Source: Bradyrhizobium diazoefficiens USDA 110 (GTDB taxonomy: Bacteria > Pseudomonadota > Alphaproteobacteria > Rhizobiales > Xanthobacteraceae). Taken from it: a stretch of DNA of 64,000 nucleotides. Positions 56,141 to 64,000 of this stretch are shown here, piece by piece. The translations under genes and the position numbers were made by a program. Numbering within the stretch: the first letter of the stretch is position 1; each line of letters starts with the position of its first letter. A model generated the notes under the pieces. That model saw only the letters and a program-made list of their open reading frames with translations, did no database searches and had not been told where the DNA came from. The stretch lies in the NCBI RefSeq assembly GCF_000011365.1, contig NC_004463.1, positions 5,318,001-5,382,000 of the forward strand, read 5' to 3'.

Positions 56141-56464
56141 GTGGTCAGGGCCCTGGCAATACTGCTCGCACAGCTCGCGGCCGCACCGGTCGTCTCCGAG
56201 ACGGTCGAGACCGGCGGACACCGGCCCGTCGACCTCGCGACATTCGAATGCCGCGACATCACCCGCAGCACGGTGCTTCAGCGCGTCTGCTACGACCGCG
56301 CGCAGCAGGACCTGATCGTCGCGATCAACGGCGCGTATGACCGCTACTGCGGCGTTGATCCCGAAACGGTCGACAGCCTCCTGGGCGCGCCGTCCATGGG
56401 CCAGTTCTTCAACCGGAAGATCAGACGCGAGGCAGCGGGCAGCCGCTACGATTGCGGCGTATGA
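56141..56464 (+). CDS. Small KTSC-like secreted protein, opposite strand inside the lpx cluster
   Basis: 107 residues with a short signal peptide (VRALAILLAQLAAAPVVS). The mature part contains FECRDITRSTVLQRVCYD, YDRYCGVDPETVDSLLGAP and SMGQFFNRKIR, ending RYDCGV, with four Cys that could pair. The SMGQFFN ending is the pattern of the KTSC-domain proteins found in many Bradyrhizobium copies; their function is unknown. GTG 56141 is the likely start, with GGAG 12 bases upstream. It runs against the lpxA-fabZ direction, and its stop is 25 bases from the fabZ stop. Confidence 0.7.
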   Translation: MVRALAILLAQLAAAPVVSETVETGGHRPVDLATFECRDITRSTVLQRVCYDRAQQDLIVAINGAYDRYCGVDPETVDSLLGAPSMGQFFNRKIRREAAGSRYDCGV

Positions 56465-56489
56465 GCCCGTCCGCGGGGTCGTAAGCCAC

Positions 56490-56951
56490 TCAGTCGGTCA
56501 GCATGGCGCCGACGTCGGCCTCGGCGACGACTTGGCCGTTGACCTTGGCATCGCCGTGAAACCACCACATGGTTTTGCGGCGGCCAAGCGAGCGCATGTG
56601 ATACTCGATGGTATCGCCAGGGAGCACGGGCTTGCGGAACTTGCACTTGTCGATGGTGAGGAAATAGACCGCGCGCGGTTTCTCGGTGCCCTCGACCGAC
56701 TTGATGCCGATCACGCCCGCCGTCTGCGCCATCGCCTCGATCATCATGACGCCGGGATAGACCGGGCGCTCGGGGAAATGCCCCTGGAAGGCCGGCTCGT
56801 TGAAGGTGACGTTCTTGATGCCGATGCCGCTGTAATCGGCGCGGATGTTGATCACGCGGTCGATCAGCAGCATCGGAAAGCGGTGCGGCAGCGTCTGGAG
56901 GATCGCGTTGATGTCCACCAGCTCGAACTTAATAGGAGATCCCTCCGTCAT
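56490..56951 (-). CDS. fabZ: 3-hydroxyacyl-ACP dehydratase
   Basis: Dehydrates 3-hydroxyacyl-ACP in fatty-acid elongation and shares its substrate pool with LpxA/LpxD. The 153 residues form a hot-dog fold with [13 protein letters not shown] (catalytic His), [31 protein letters not shown] and the central Glu in that helix. It overlaps the lpxD stop by four bases (ATGA). A longer upstream frame lies within lpxD and is rejected. Confidence 0.97.
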   Translation of the reverse strand: MTEGSPIKFELVDINAILQTLPHRFPMLLIDRVINIRADYSGIGIKNVTFNEPAFQGHFPERPVYPGVMMIEAMAQTAGVIGIKSVEGTEKPRAVYFLTIDKCKFRKPVLPGDTIEYHMRSLGRRKTMWWFHGDAKVNGQVVAEADVGAMLTD

Positions 56952-58015
56952 TCCCGTCCCTCGTCCTTCGGATCGGCCCTGCTGTCGCGTACCAGGCGCT
57001 CCACCGCGATAATTTCCTTGAACCACTGCTTGGTCGGCTTGGCGAAAAAACCACCCCAGCGTCCGTTCGGCGGGATGTCGTCCTTGACGCCGCTCATCGC
57101 AGTGACCTGGGCTCCGTCGCCGATCTTGAGGTGATTGTTGATGCCAACCTTTGCTCCCAGCGCCACATTGTCGCCGATGGTCAAACTGCCGGCCAGCCCG
57201 ATCTGGGCCGCCAGCAGGCAATTCCGGCCGATCGTCACATTGTGGCCGATCTGGACCTGGTTGTCGATTTTGGTGCCCTCGCCGATCACGGTGTCGCGCA
57301 GGGACCCACGATCGATGGTGGTGCCAGCGCCGACCTCCACATTGTTCTGGATCAGCACGCGCCCGGTCTGCGGCACCTTCAGGTGCCCCTCAGGGCCGAA
57401 GAAGATGAAGCCGTAACCGTCCTGGCCGATCGAGCAGCCCGGATGGATCAGCACATCGTTGCCGATCAGCGCGCACTGGATGGCGGTGCGGGCGCCGACA
57501 TTGCAGTCCCGGCCGATCTTGACGCCGGGGCCGATCACGGCGCCGACGCCGACCACCGTGCCGCTGCCGATCTCGACATCCGCACCGATGACCGCCAGGG
57601 GGTCGACGATCACGCCGTCCTCGAGCCGGGCCGTGGGATCGATGATGGCCGACGGCGCGATGCCGTCATTGCCGACCCAGGATTGCGGCCTCAGCGCGTC
57701 GCCATGCCATTCCCGCGCGATCCTGACGAAGGCGCGAAATGGCTGCGCCGCCCGCAGCACGGCGACGTGTGCGGGCACCTGGGCCTCGAAGCGCGGGCTG
57801 ACCAGGCAGGCACCCGCTCTGGTCGCCTTGAGCTGATCGGCATATTTGAGGTTGTCGAAGAACGCCAGATGCATCGGGCCGGCTTCGTCGAGCGAGGCCA
57901 GGCCCGTGATGACGTGATCGCCCCTGGTGGGGTCGACCAGCAGCGCCTTTGTCAGCGTGGCAATATCGGCCAGCGCCGTCGCAGGCGGCTTTGTGAAGAA
58001 GGTCGGCTGCGCCAT
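56948..58015 (-). CDS. lpxD: UDP-3-O-acylglucosamine N-acyltransferase
   Basis: Third step of lipid A synthesis: adds the N-linked hydroxyacyl chain. The 355 residues have an N-terminal uridine-binding domain ([16 protein letters not shown]), a left-handed beta-helix of hexapeptide repeats, the catalytic His in [11 protein letters not shown], the [17 protein letters not shown] insertion typical of LpxD, and a C-terminal helix. ATG 58015 (MAQPTFFT) has GGGGTGGA upstream. It is coupled to fabZ by a four-base overlap and lies 148 bases after bamA. Confidence 0.96.
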   Translation of the reverse strand: MAQPTFFTKPPATALADIATLTKALLVDPTRGDHVITGLASLDEAGPMHLAFFDNLKYADQLKATRAGACLVSPRFEAQVPAHVAVLRAAQPFRAFVRIAREWHGDALRPQSWVGNDGIAPSAIIDPTARLEDGVIVDPLAVIGADVEIGSGTVVGVGAVIGPGVKIGRDCNVGARTAIQCALIGNDVLIHPGCSIGQDGYGFIFFGPEGHLKVPQTGRVLIQNNVEVGAGTTIDRGSLRDTVIGEGTKIDNQVQIGHNVTIGRNCLLAAQIGLAGSLTIGDNVALGAKVGINNHLKIGDGAQVTAMSGVKDDIPPNGRWGGFFAKPTKQWFKEIIAVERLVRDSRADPKDEGRE

Positions 58016-58163
58016 TCCACCCCGTCGCGGCCCGGCTTCGACATGAAGCGGCCAAACCGCATCATGCCTTTTCTCCCGGATTGAGCACGATCTTATTGGA
58101 GACCGGCCCCAAGGAAAACCCAAGGGAAACCCAAGGGGGCCGGATCATGCCCTGCTGATCGAA

Positions 58164-60698
58164 TTAGAACGAGGTGCCGCCGCCGAACCGGAACTCCTGC
58201 GTGCGGTCATACTTGCCCTTGCTGAGCGGCACGGCATAGTCGAAGCGCAGCGGTCCGAACGGCGACTGCCAGATCAGGCCGACACCGACCGACGAGCGGA
58301 TCACCTTGCTGTCGTCGTACACGAGGCCGGTACAGGTGCCCGCCGTCGCCGGATTGATGGTGGACGGGATGCAGTTTGAGTTCCTTGTGGTGGTCGTCTC
58401 ACCGGTCGCCGACCAAGTCGTCGGTCCCTGATAGTCGTACAGACCGCCGGCGTCAGCATAGACCGCGCCCTTCAGACCGACTTCCTTCGGCAGGAACCAG
58501 AACGGCATCTGCAATTCCATCGAAGCGCCCCAGTACTTGGTGCCGCCGAGCGCATCCTGCGTGCCAAAGGGGTTCAGGTCGCGCGGGCCGATGCCGTTCG
58601 GAGCAAAGCCGCGGACGAGGTTCGGGCCCATCTGGAAGTGGTCGAGCATCCGCAGATCGCTCCCCATCTTGGTCAGGATGCCGCTCTGAAGGCGCGCGAC
58701 GGCGACGATGTCAGACACCAGCGGGGTGTAGTACTTCGCGTCGATAACGCTCTTCAGGTAGGTGACGTCGCCGCCGACGCCGGCGAAGTCCTGCCGGAAG
58801 TCGACGAGCAGACCGTCGGTGGGGTTCTTGTTGTTGTCCAGCGTGTTGTAGCTCAGAGAGTAGCCGAGCGCCGAGGTCAGGGTCTTGCCGTTGGCAAGCT
58901 CCTTGCGCACCGGCAGCGAGGCTTCGCCGTCGCTGTAGCAGCCGAGGCCGTTGGTCGAGCTCAAATCGATCGGCGGAACCTGCGACGCAGCGAAGGCCGG
59001 GCTCGGGTTGAACGCCGGGCCGGCGATGTTGTTACAGTTTGCCAGGTAGAACGGCAGCGTGATTTCCTGCCGATAGATCGAGTAGCGCAGCTGCAGCGCC
59101 AGATCTTCACGCAAGGAGAAGCCGAGGCGCGGCGAGAAGCCGAGCGTCTTGGTGCCGTAGGAGATGTAGCTGTTGGACTTCTGCTCACGCTGATAGAGGT
59201 CGAGGCCCAGCGCGACGCGGTAGTCGAGCAGATACGGCTCGACGAACGACAGCGAATAGCCGCGTGCGTACTGGCCATAGGTCACCGACGCCTTGGCGAA
59301 CAGGCCGCGACCGAGCAGGTTGCGCTCGGAGACCGAGACTTCGGCAAGCGCGCCGTCGGTCGTGGAGTAACCGCCGGAGATCGAGAAGTCGCCGGTCGAT
59401 TTTTCTTCCATGTCGACGATCAGGATGACGCGGTCGCTGGACGAGCCGGGCTCCGTCGTGATCTTCACGCTCTTGAAATAGTCGAGGTTCTTCAGGCGCC
59501 GCTCGGCACGATCGACCAGTGCGCGGTTGTAGGCATCGCCCTCGGAGATGTCGAACTCGCGGCGGATGACGTAGTCGCGCGTGCGGGTGTTGCCGCGCAG
59601 GTTGATGCGCTCGATATAGGTGCGCGGGCCCTCGTCGATGTTGAACACGACGGAGACGGTGTGCGCCTCGAAGTTGCGGTCGCCGCCGGGACGGACCACG
59701 GCGAAGGCATAGCCACGGCGCGAGGCCTCGATCTGCATCTCCTCGACCGACTTCTCGACCGATTCGACGTTGTAGAGCGAGCCGACATTGACGCGCGAAT
59801 AGGCGCGCATCGAGTTCGGATCGAAGTTCGGGATGCTGGAACGGAAGTCGAGCGCGCCGACGCGGTATTGGGCGCCTTCCTCGATCTTGAAGGTGACGTT
59901 GAAGCCCTTCTTCTCCGGATCGTATTCGGTGAGCGCGGCCACGACCTGGACGTCGGCGAAGCCGTTCTTGAGGTAGAAGCGGCGGATCAGGTCGCGGTCG
60001 GCCTCGACGCGGTCGGGATCGTAGATGTCGCCGCTGGCAAGGAAGCTCAGCAGGTTCGATTCGCGCGTCTTGATGACGTCCCGCAGGCGGTAGGACGAGA
60101 ACGCGACATTGCCGACGAACTCGATCGACTTGACGCCGGTCTTGGCGCCCTCCTCGATCGTGAAGATGAGATCGACGCGGTTGTTCGGCTGCTCGATGAC
60201 CTCGGGCGTGACGCGGACGTCGTAGCGGCCGGAGCGGCGATAGATTTCGGCGATTCGCAGCGTGTCGGACTGCACCATGGCGCGGGAGAAGGTGCCGCGC
60301 GCCTTGGACTGGACTTCAGTGCCGAGTTGCTCGTCCTTGATCTTCTTGTTGCCCTCGAAGGCGATGCGACCGATCACCGGGTTTTCCACCACGGAGACGA
60401 CGATCTGGCCACCGGCGCCGCGGTTGATCTTCACGTCCTGGAACAGGCCGGTCTCGATCAGCGCCTTGAGGCCGTCGTCGATGGCGCCCTGATCCAGGCG
60501 ACCGCCCGGACCCGGCTTGAAATAGGAGCGGATCGTCTCCACCTCGACCCGGCGATTTCCTTCGACGGAAATCGACTGGACGGTCTGCGCAAGCGCAGAC
60601 GAAGACACAAGAGCAGCCCCAATCGGGGCAACCACCGGCGCGCCGAACATGATCAGGGTGGCAAGCAAGCCCCCCCGGAGTCGCAGTCCAAACTTCAT
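58164..60698 (-). CDS. bamA: Outer membrane protein assembly factor BamA
   Basis: Central component of the beta-barrel assembly machine in the outer membrane. The 844 residues comprise a signal peptide (cleavage after ALAQ at about 37), five POTRA domains (about 40-410, beginning VQSISVEGNRRVEVETI) and a 16-strand barrel with GGVGF-type loops (GPNLVRGFAPNGIGPRDLN). The C-terminus ends in Phe (FGGGTSF), the signal for outer-membrane insertion. ATG 60698 begins the signal peptide. The 176-base gap to rseP may hold an internal promoter. Confidence 0.97.
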   Translation of the reverse strand: MKFGLRLRGGLLATLIMFGAPVVAPIGAALVSSSALAQTVQSISVEGNRRVEVETIRSYFKPGPGGRLDQGAIDDGLKALIETGLFQDVKINRGAGGQIVVSVVENPVIGRIAFEGNKKIKDEQLGTEVQSKARGTFSRAMVQSDTLRIAEIYRRSGRYDVRVTPEVIEQPNNRVDLIFTIEEGAKTGVKSIEFVGNVAFSSYRLRDVIKTRESNLLSFLASGDIYDPDRVEADRDLIRRFYLKNGFADVQVVAALTEYDPEKKGFNVTFKIEEGAQYRVGALDFRSSIPNFDPNSMRAYSRVNVGSLYNVESVEKSVEEMQIEASRRGYAFAVVRPGGDRNFEAHTVSVVFNIDEGPRTYIERINLRGNTRTRDYVIRREFDISEGDAYNRALVDRAERRLKNLDYFKSVKITTEPGSSSDRVILIVDMEEKSTGDFSISGGYSTTDGALAEVSVSERNLLGRGLFAKASVTYGQYARGYSLSFVEPYLLDYRVALGLDLYQREQKSNSYISYGTKTLGFSPRLGFSLREDLALQLRYSIYRQEITLPFYLANCNNIAGPAFNPSPAFAASQVPPIDLSSTNGLGCYSDGEASLPVRKELANGKTLTSALGYSLSYNTLDNNKNPTDGLLVDFRQDFAGVGGDVTYLKSVIDAKYYTPLVSDIVAVARLQSGILTKMGSDLRMLDHFQMGPNLVRGFAPNGIGPRDLNPFGTQDALGGTKYWGASMELQMPFWFLPKEVGLKGAVYADAGGLYDYQGPTTWSATGETTTTRNSNCIPSTINPATAGTCTGLVYDDSKVIRSSVGVGLIWQSPFGPLRFDYAVPLSKGKYDRTQEFRFGGGTSF

Positions 60699-60874
60699 TG
60701 CGCAACGCGCCCTTATCATTCCGTGCCAGACCCAACCCCAACGCCGGTCCGGAGATTCCCCAAGTTCAGGCCGCTTGTAGCCAATTTCACCGACGCCGCA
60801 AACGGCCGAGCGCGCCGCAATTTCAATTTCATTCCAAGACGTTGCCTAACAGCAACGCCACAAAAAAGCCCCTA

Positions 60875-62026
60875 TCAGGAAGCTGCCATCCGCAGGATGT
60901 CGTTGTAGGTCGCAAACACCATCAACATCAGCACCAAACCCAGCCCGATTCGGAACCCCATTTCCTGAGTCCGCTCGGACAGGGGCCGGCCGCGAACCAC
61001 CTCCGCCGCATAGAACATAAGGTGACCGCCATCCAGCAGCGGGATCGGGAACAGGTTCAGCAGGCCGATCGACACCGACAGCACCGCGCAGAGGTTGATC
61101 ACGAACTGGAACCCGGCGCTGGCCGCCTGCCCCGACATCTTCGCGATTCCGAGGACGCCGCTGACCTCGTTGGGGTTGCCGTTTCCGACAAACAGCGAGC
61201 CCAGGAACTTGAAGGTACTGGTGATGATGAACCAGACCTGCTCGACCCCGATCTTGAGCGCCTCACCGACCCCGACCGGTGCGGTCGAGGCCTCACCAGC
61301 CTGAGACTTGTGCTCGACGCCCAGCACGCCGAGGCGGTGGCTGTTGCCGAACGGATCCTTGCGCTCGAGCAGCGCCGGCGTCGCGGTCAGCGACACGATG
61401 GCGCCGTCGCGCTTCACCTGGAAGGCAAGCGCCGAACCGGCATTCATCGCCACGATCCGCTGCATGTCGGCAAAGCTCTCGATCGGCTTGCCGTCGATCT
61501 GGACGACGATGTCCCCGATCTTGAAGCCGGCCGCAGCCGCCGCGCCATCGGCGACGACGCCGTCGACGCGCGCGATCGTGCTCGGCTTGCCGTAATACAG
61601 GGCCATGCCGGCGAAGATCAGCGCGCCCAGAATGAAATTGGCGATCGGTCCGGCCGCGACGATGGCGGCGCGCGGGCCGACCTTCTTATGGTGGAAGCTG
61701 CCGGCGCGCTCCTCGGCCGTCATGGCCGCGAGCGTCTCGGCCGACGGCGTCGAAGCCTCGCTCTCGTCGCCGAAGAACTTGACGTAACCGCCGAGCGGGA
61801 TCGCCGAGATCTTCCAGCGGGTGCCATGGCGGTCGTTGAAACCGACCAGCTCAGGCCCGAAGCCGAGCGAGAAGGTTAACACCCGAACGCCCGCCCAGCG
61901 CGCGACCAGAAAATGGCCGAGTTCATGGAAGAACACGACGATGGTCAGGACGAACAGGAAGGGAACTGCGTAGCCGAGGAGCCCATGGCTCAACGTATTG
62001 AAACTATGGACAAAAAAGTCGATCAT
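60875..62026 (-). CDS. rseP: RseP-type site-2 membrane protease
   Basis: 383 residues of the M50B family. Catalytic zinc motif VVFFHELGHFLVAR lies in the first helix, one periplasmic PDZ domain follows (GVVADGAAAAAGFKIGDIVV), and the LDGGHLMFY motif is in the later helices (NLFPIPLLDGGH). E. coli RseP has two PDZ domains; one is normal here. It cleaves anti-sigma factors and signal peptides inside the membrane. It is located between dxr and bamA, as in most proteobacteria. Confidence 0.96.
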   Translation of the reverse strand: MIDFFVHSFNTLSHGLLGYAVPFLFVLTIVVFFHELGHFLVARWAGVRVLTFSLGFGPELVGFNDRHGTRWKISAIPLGGYVKFFGDESEASTPSAETLAAMTAEERAGSFHHKKVGPRAAIVAAGPIANFILGALIFAGMALYYGKPSTIARVDGVVADGAAAAAGFKIGDIVVQIDGKPIESFADMQRIVAMNAGSALAFQVKRDGAIVSLTATPALLERKDPFGNSHRLGVLGVEHKSQAGEASTAPVGVGEALKIGVEQVWFIITSTFKFLGSLFVGNGNPNEVSGVLGIAKMSGQAASAGFQFVINLCAVLSVSIGLLNLFPIPLLDGGHLMFYAAEVVRGRPLSERTQEMGFRIGLGLVLMLMVFATYNDILRMAAS

Positions 62027-62070
62027 CGAATTCCCTCATCCAGCGCCGCAAGGCCCTGGCCCCGAACCAT

Positions 62071-63294
62071 CTAGGATGCCTTTAAGGCAATTTGAGGCAA
62101 TAGGGCGGCAGCTCTATTTCGAGCAACATGGTCAACAGAGATTGCATCGTCGGCGGACGTCAGAGGCGTCTGGTTCCCGCCGCGGATCCAGTCCTCCAAC
62201 GTCGCCTCCACCAGCCGGGCAATCGCGCCGAACCGGATCTTGCCGGCGATGAAGGCGGCGACCGCGACCTCGTTGGCGGCATTGTACACCGTGGTCGCCC
62301 CCTTCCCGGTCCGGAGCGAATCGTAAGCCAGCCGTAGTCCGGGGAACCGCTCGAAATCGGGCGCCTCGAAGGTCAGCTGGCCGATCTTGGCCAGATCGAG
62401 CTTGGCCGCCGGTCCCTTGATGCGGTCGGGCCAGCCGAGGCAGTGGGCGATCGGGGTGCGCATGTCGGGAGAGCCGAGCTGGGCCACGACCGAACGGTCG
62501 GAGAACTCGACCATGCCGTGGATGATCGACTGCGGATGAACAAGAACGTCGATCTCGTCGGGCGAGAGCGCGAACAGATAGGAGGCCTCGATCACCTCGA
62601 GCCCCTTGTTCATCATCGAGGCGGAATCGATCGTGATCTTCTGGCCCATGCTCCAGTTCGGATGCTTCAGCGCCTGGGCAAGCGTCGCCTGCTCGATGTC
62701 GGCAGGTTTCCAGGTCCGGAACGGACCGCCGGATGCCGTGATGATGACACGGACCAGCTCGTCGCGATTACCGGAGCCGAGCGCCTGGAACAGCGCATTA
62801 TGCTCGGAATCGGCTGGCAGGATGCAGGCGCCGGCCTTCGCCGCGCGCTGCATGAAGAAATCGCCGGCGCAGACGAGGCATTCCTTGTTGGCAAGCGCGA
62901 CATGCGCGCCGCGATCGACCGCGGCGAGCGCCGGCTTCAGTCCGGCGGCGCCGCTCACGGCAGCCATCACCCAATCGGCCGGACGCGCGCCGGCCTCGAT
63001 CACCGCGCTTTCGCCGGCGCCGCATTCGGTGCTCGTGCCCGCAAGTGCAGCCTTGAGCTCGGCGAACTTGGAGGTGTCGGCGATCGCCACGAAGCGCGCC
63101 GAAAACTCCTTCGCGAGCTTCGCCAGCGCTTCGACATTGCCGTTCGCCGTCAGCGCCTCGACACGGTAGCGTTCGGGAGAGGCGCGCAGCAGATCCATCG
63201 TGCTGTCGCCGATCGAGCCGGTGGCACCGAGAACCGTGACGCTGCGGACGGCAGACGCCGCAGCCTTATTGTTACGCAATGGGACCGCGCTCAT
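62071..63294 (-). CDS. dxr: 1-deoxy-D-xylulose-5-phosphate reductoisomerase
   Basis: Second step of the methylerythritol phosphate isoprenoid pathway: makes MEP from DXP with NADPH and a divalent metal. The 407 residues show the NADPH loop [29 protein letters not shown], the metal-binding [27 protein letters not shown] and [16 protein letters not shown] 63294 is chosen from the conserved start; a frame open to 63414 overlaps cdsA. It follows cdsA by four bases. Confidence 0.97.
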   Translation of the reverse strand: MSAVPLRNNKAAASAVRSVTVLGATGSIGDSTMDLLRASPERYRVEALTANGNVEALAKLAKEFSARFVAIADTSKFAELKAALAGTSTECGAGESAVIEAGARPADWVMAAVSGAAGLKPALAAVDRGAHVALANKECLVCAGDFFMQRAAKAGACILPADSEHNALFQALGSGNRDELVRVIITASGGPFRTWKPADIEQATLAQALKHPNWSMGQKITIDSASMMNKGLEVIEASYLFALSPDEIDVLVHPQSIIHGMVEFSDRSVVAQLGSPDMRTPIAHCLGWPDRIKGPAAKLDLAKIGQLTFEAPDFERFPGLRLAYDSLRTGKGATTVYNAANEVAVAAFIAGKIRFGAIARLVEATLEDWIRGGNQTPLTSADDAISVDHVARNRAAALLPQIALKAS

Positions 63295-63298
63295 ATCC

Positions 63299-64000
63299 TC
63301 ACCAAACCACAAGACCGCTTCCGGCGCTATGCACACCATGGCGGAGAAAGCCGATAATCCATGCCGCCAGGATGGCGGCGACAAAACCGTCCAGACGGTC
63401 CAGTAGACCGCCATGGCCGGGAATTAAGTGACTGGAATCCTTGACACCGAAGCGCCGCTTCACCGCGGATTCGAAGAGATCGCCGAGCTGCGAGACCACC
63501 GACAGGACGGCGCTGACGAGCAGCAGTGGAACCGCCTTCCCGAGCCCGCAAGCCGCAAAGCCGGCAGCGACCGCAAGGCTGGCGGCAAAGCCGCCGAGCG
63601 CGCCGGCCCAGGTCTTCTTCGGGCTCACGCGCGGCCACAGCTTCGGTCCGCCAATGCCGCGGCCGGCGAAATAGCCGCCAATGTCGGTCACCCACACCAC
63701 GAGCAGCACGAACATCAGCGCGGCAAAGCCGTTCACGAGATCCTGCCGTACCAGGATCGAGGCCAGCAGCGCCGCCGATGCATAGGCGAATCCGGCGGCC
63801 GCCCAGACGAACTTGCCTCGCGCGATCAGCGTCACGATGGCCCCGCCAACGAGGCCGGTGACGATTGCGGTCTTGAGCGCGCCGAAGGCGACGCAGAAGC
63901 CCATGATGGCGAGGACGATCGTTCCGCACGCGGTCAGCGCAACGGACCCCGCGCCCACCACCATCAGCCATTCCGCGAACAGCCCGATCGACACCAGCGT
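63299..64000 (-). CDS. cdsA: Phosphatidate cytidylyltransferase (C-terminal part; start is past the right edge)
   Basis: Makes CDP-diacylglycerol, the precursor of all phospholipids. The visible 234 residues include several membrane helices and the CDP-DAG synthase signature: [20 protein letters not shown], followed by [12 protein letters not shown]. The stop at 63299 lies four bases before dxr. The N-terminal helices are outside the window. It would belong to the frr-uppS-cdsA-dxr-rseP-bamA operon common in proteobacteria. Confidence 0.95.
   Translation of the reverse strand, partial: TLVSIGLFAEWLMVVGAGSVALTACGTIVLAIMGFCVAFGALKTAIVTGLVGGAIVTLIARGKFVWAAAGFAYASAALLASILVRQDLVNGFAALMFVLLVVWVTDIGGYFAGRGIGGPKLWPRVSPKKTWAGALGGFAASLAVAAGFAACGLGKAVPLLLVSAVLSVVSQLGDLFESAVKRRFGVKDSSHLIPGHGGLLDRLDGFVAAILAAWIIGFLRHGVHSAGSGLVVW

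Noticed and set aside
58085..58140. Short tandem repeat of AAACCCAAGGG between lpxD and bamA
   Set aside because: Two imperfect units only; too short to propose a function.
58638..60908. A 756-codon open frame on the plus strand across bamA
   Set aside because: Shadow of bamA on the other strand: Val/Asp/Arg-rich low-complexity translation with no domain, against a full POTRA-barrel protein.

Overview
The window is high-GC, densely packed chromosomal DNA from an alphaproteobacterium, most likely Bradyrhizobium or a close relative in the Nitrobacteraceae. The evidence is the backbone gene order (kdsA; pyrG-secG-tpiA-ppiD-trpD-trpC-moaC; moeA-lexA; comEC; gltX-gltA; lpxB-lpxI-lpxA / fabZ-lpxD-bamA-rseP-dxr-cdsA), LexA boxes of the GAAC-N7-GAAC type, and small proteins typical of that group. 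This placement comes from recognition, not from a database search. I saw no rRNA, tRNA, CRISPR array, insertion sequence, integrase or phage gene.

Layout. 0-13.6 kb: end of a glutaminase gene, an MFS exporter overlapping kdsA, a NIPSNAP protein, a two-component system followed by a phospholipid-methyltransferase-like gene, then pyrG, secG, tpiA and, divergently, a SurA/PpiD-type chaperone and trpD-trpC-moaC. 13.6-29.5 kb is accessory DNA lying between moaC and moeA: an Flp pilin, a Cache-PAS-GGDEF-EAL protein, a Cys-rich ECF sigma factor, a minus-strand redox cluster, two small orphan proteins, a C-terminal processing protease, an FMN-dependent alpha-hydroxy-acid dehydrogenase and a HAD hydrolase. 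29.6-36.6 kb: moeA, lexA with its SOS box, small secreted or unknown proteins, a triple-repeat GAF-like protein, comEC and a DUF2171 protein. 37-41.1 kb: an MHS-type transporter, an SPW-repeat membrane protein, a divergent type I glutamine synthetase and a SnoaL-like protein. 41.1-46.7 kb: glnS, gltX, gltA with a clear terminator, and an orphan. 46.8-53 kb: a ROK regulator followed by a sugar ABC transporter and a short-chain dehydrogenase. 53-64 kb: the lipid A / outer-membrane biogenesis operon, interrupted by one opposite-strand KTSC gene.

The most unusual locus is at 16.8-24.5 kb on the minus strand. It encodes, in transcription order, OpgC-like and DUF1622 membrane proteins, a Met-rich secreted Spy/CpxP-like protein, a one-pass membrane flavoprotein, a b-type cytochrome with two His pairs spaced for two haems, a heptahaem c-type cytochrome, a His/Asp/Cys-rich membrane-anchored protein, and an ECF sigma factor with a cysteine-rich tail. 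The flavoprotein joins a periplasmic Met/His-rich helical domain to a cytoplasmic ferredoxin-reductase and 2Fe-2S module. The parts predict an NAD(P)H-driven route for electrons across the inner membrane to a periplasmic multihaem cytochrome, probably tied to metal (perhaps copper) sensing or reduction. This function is inference; the domains, motifs and gene overlaps are visible in the sequence.
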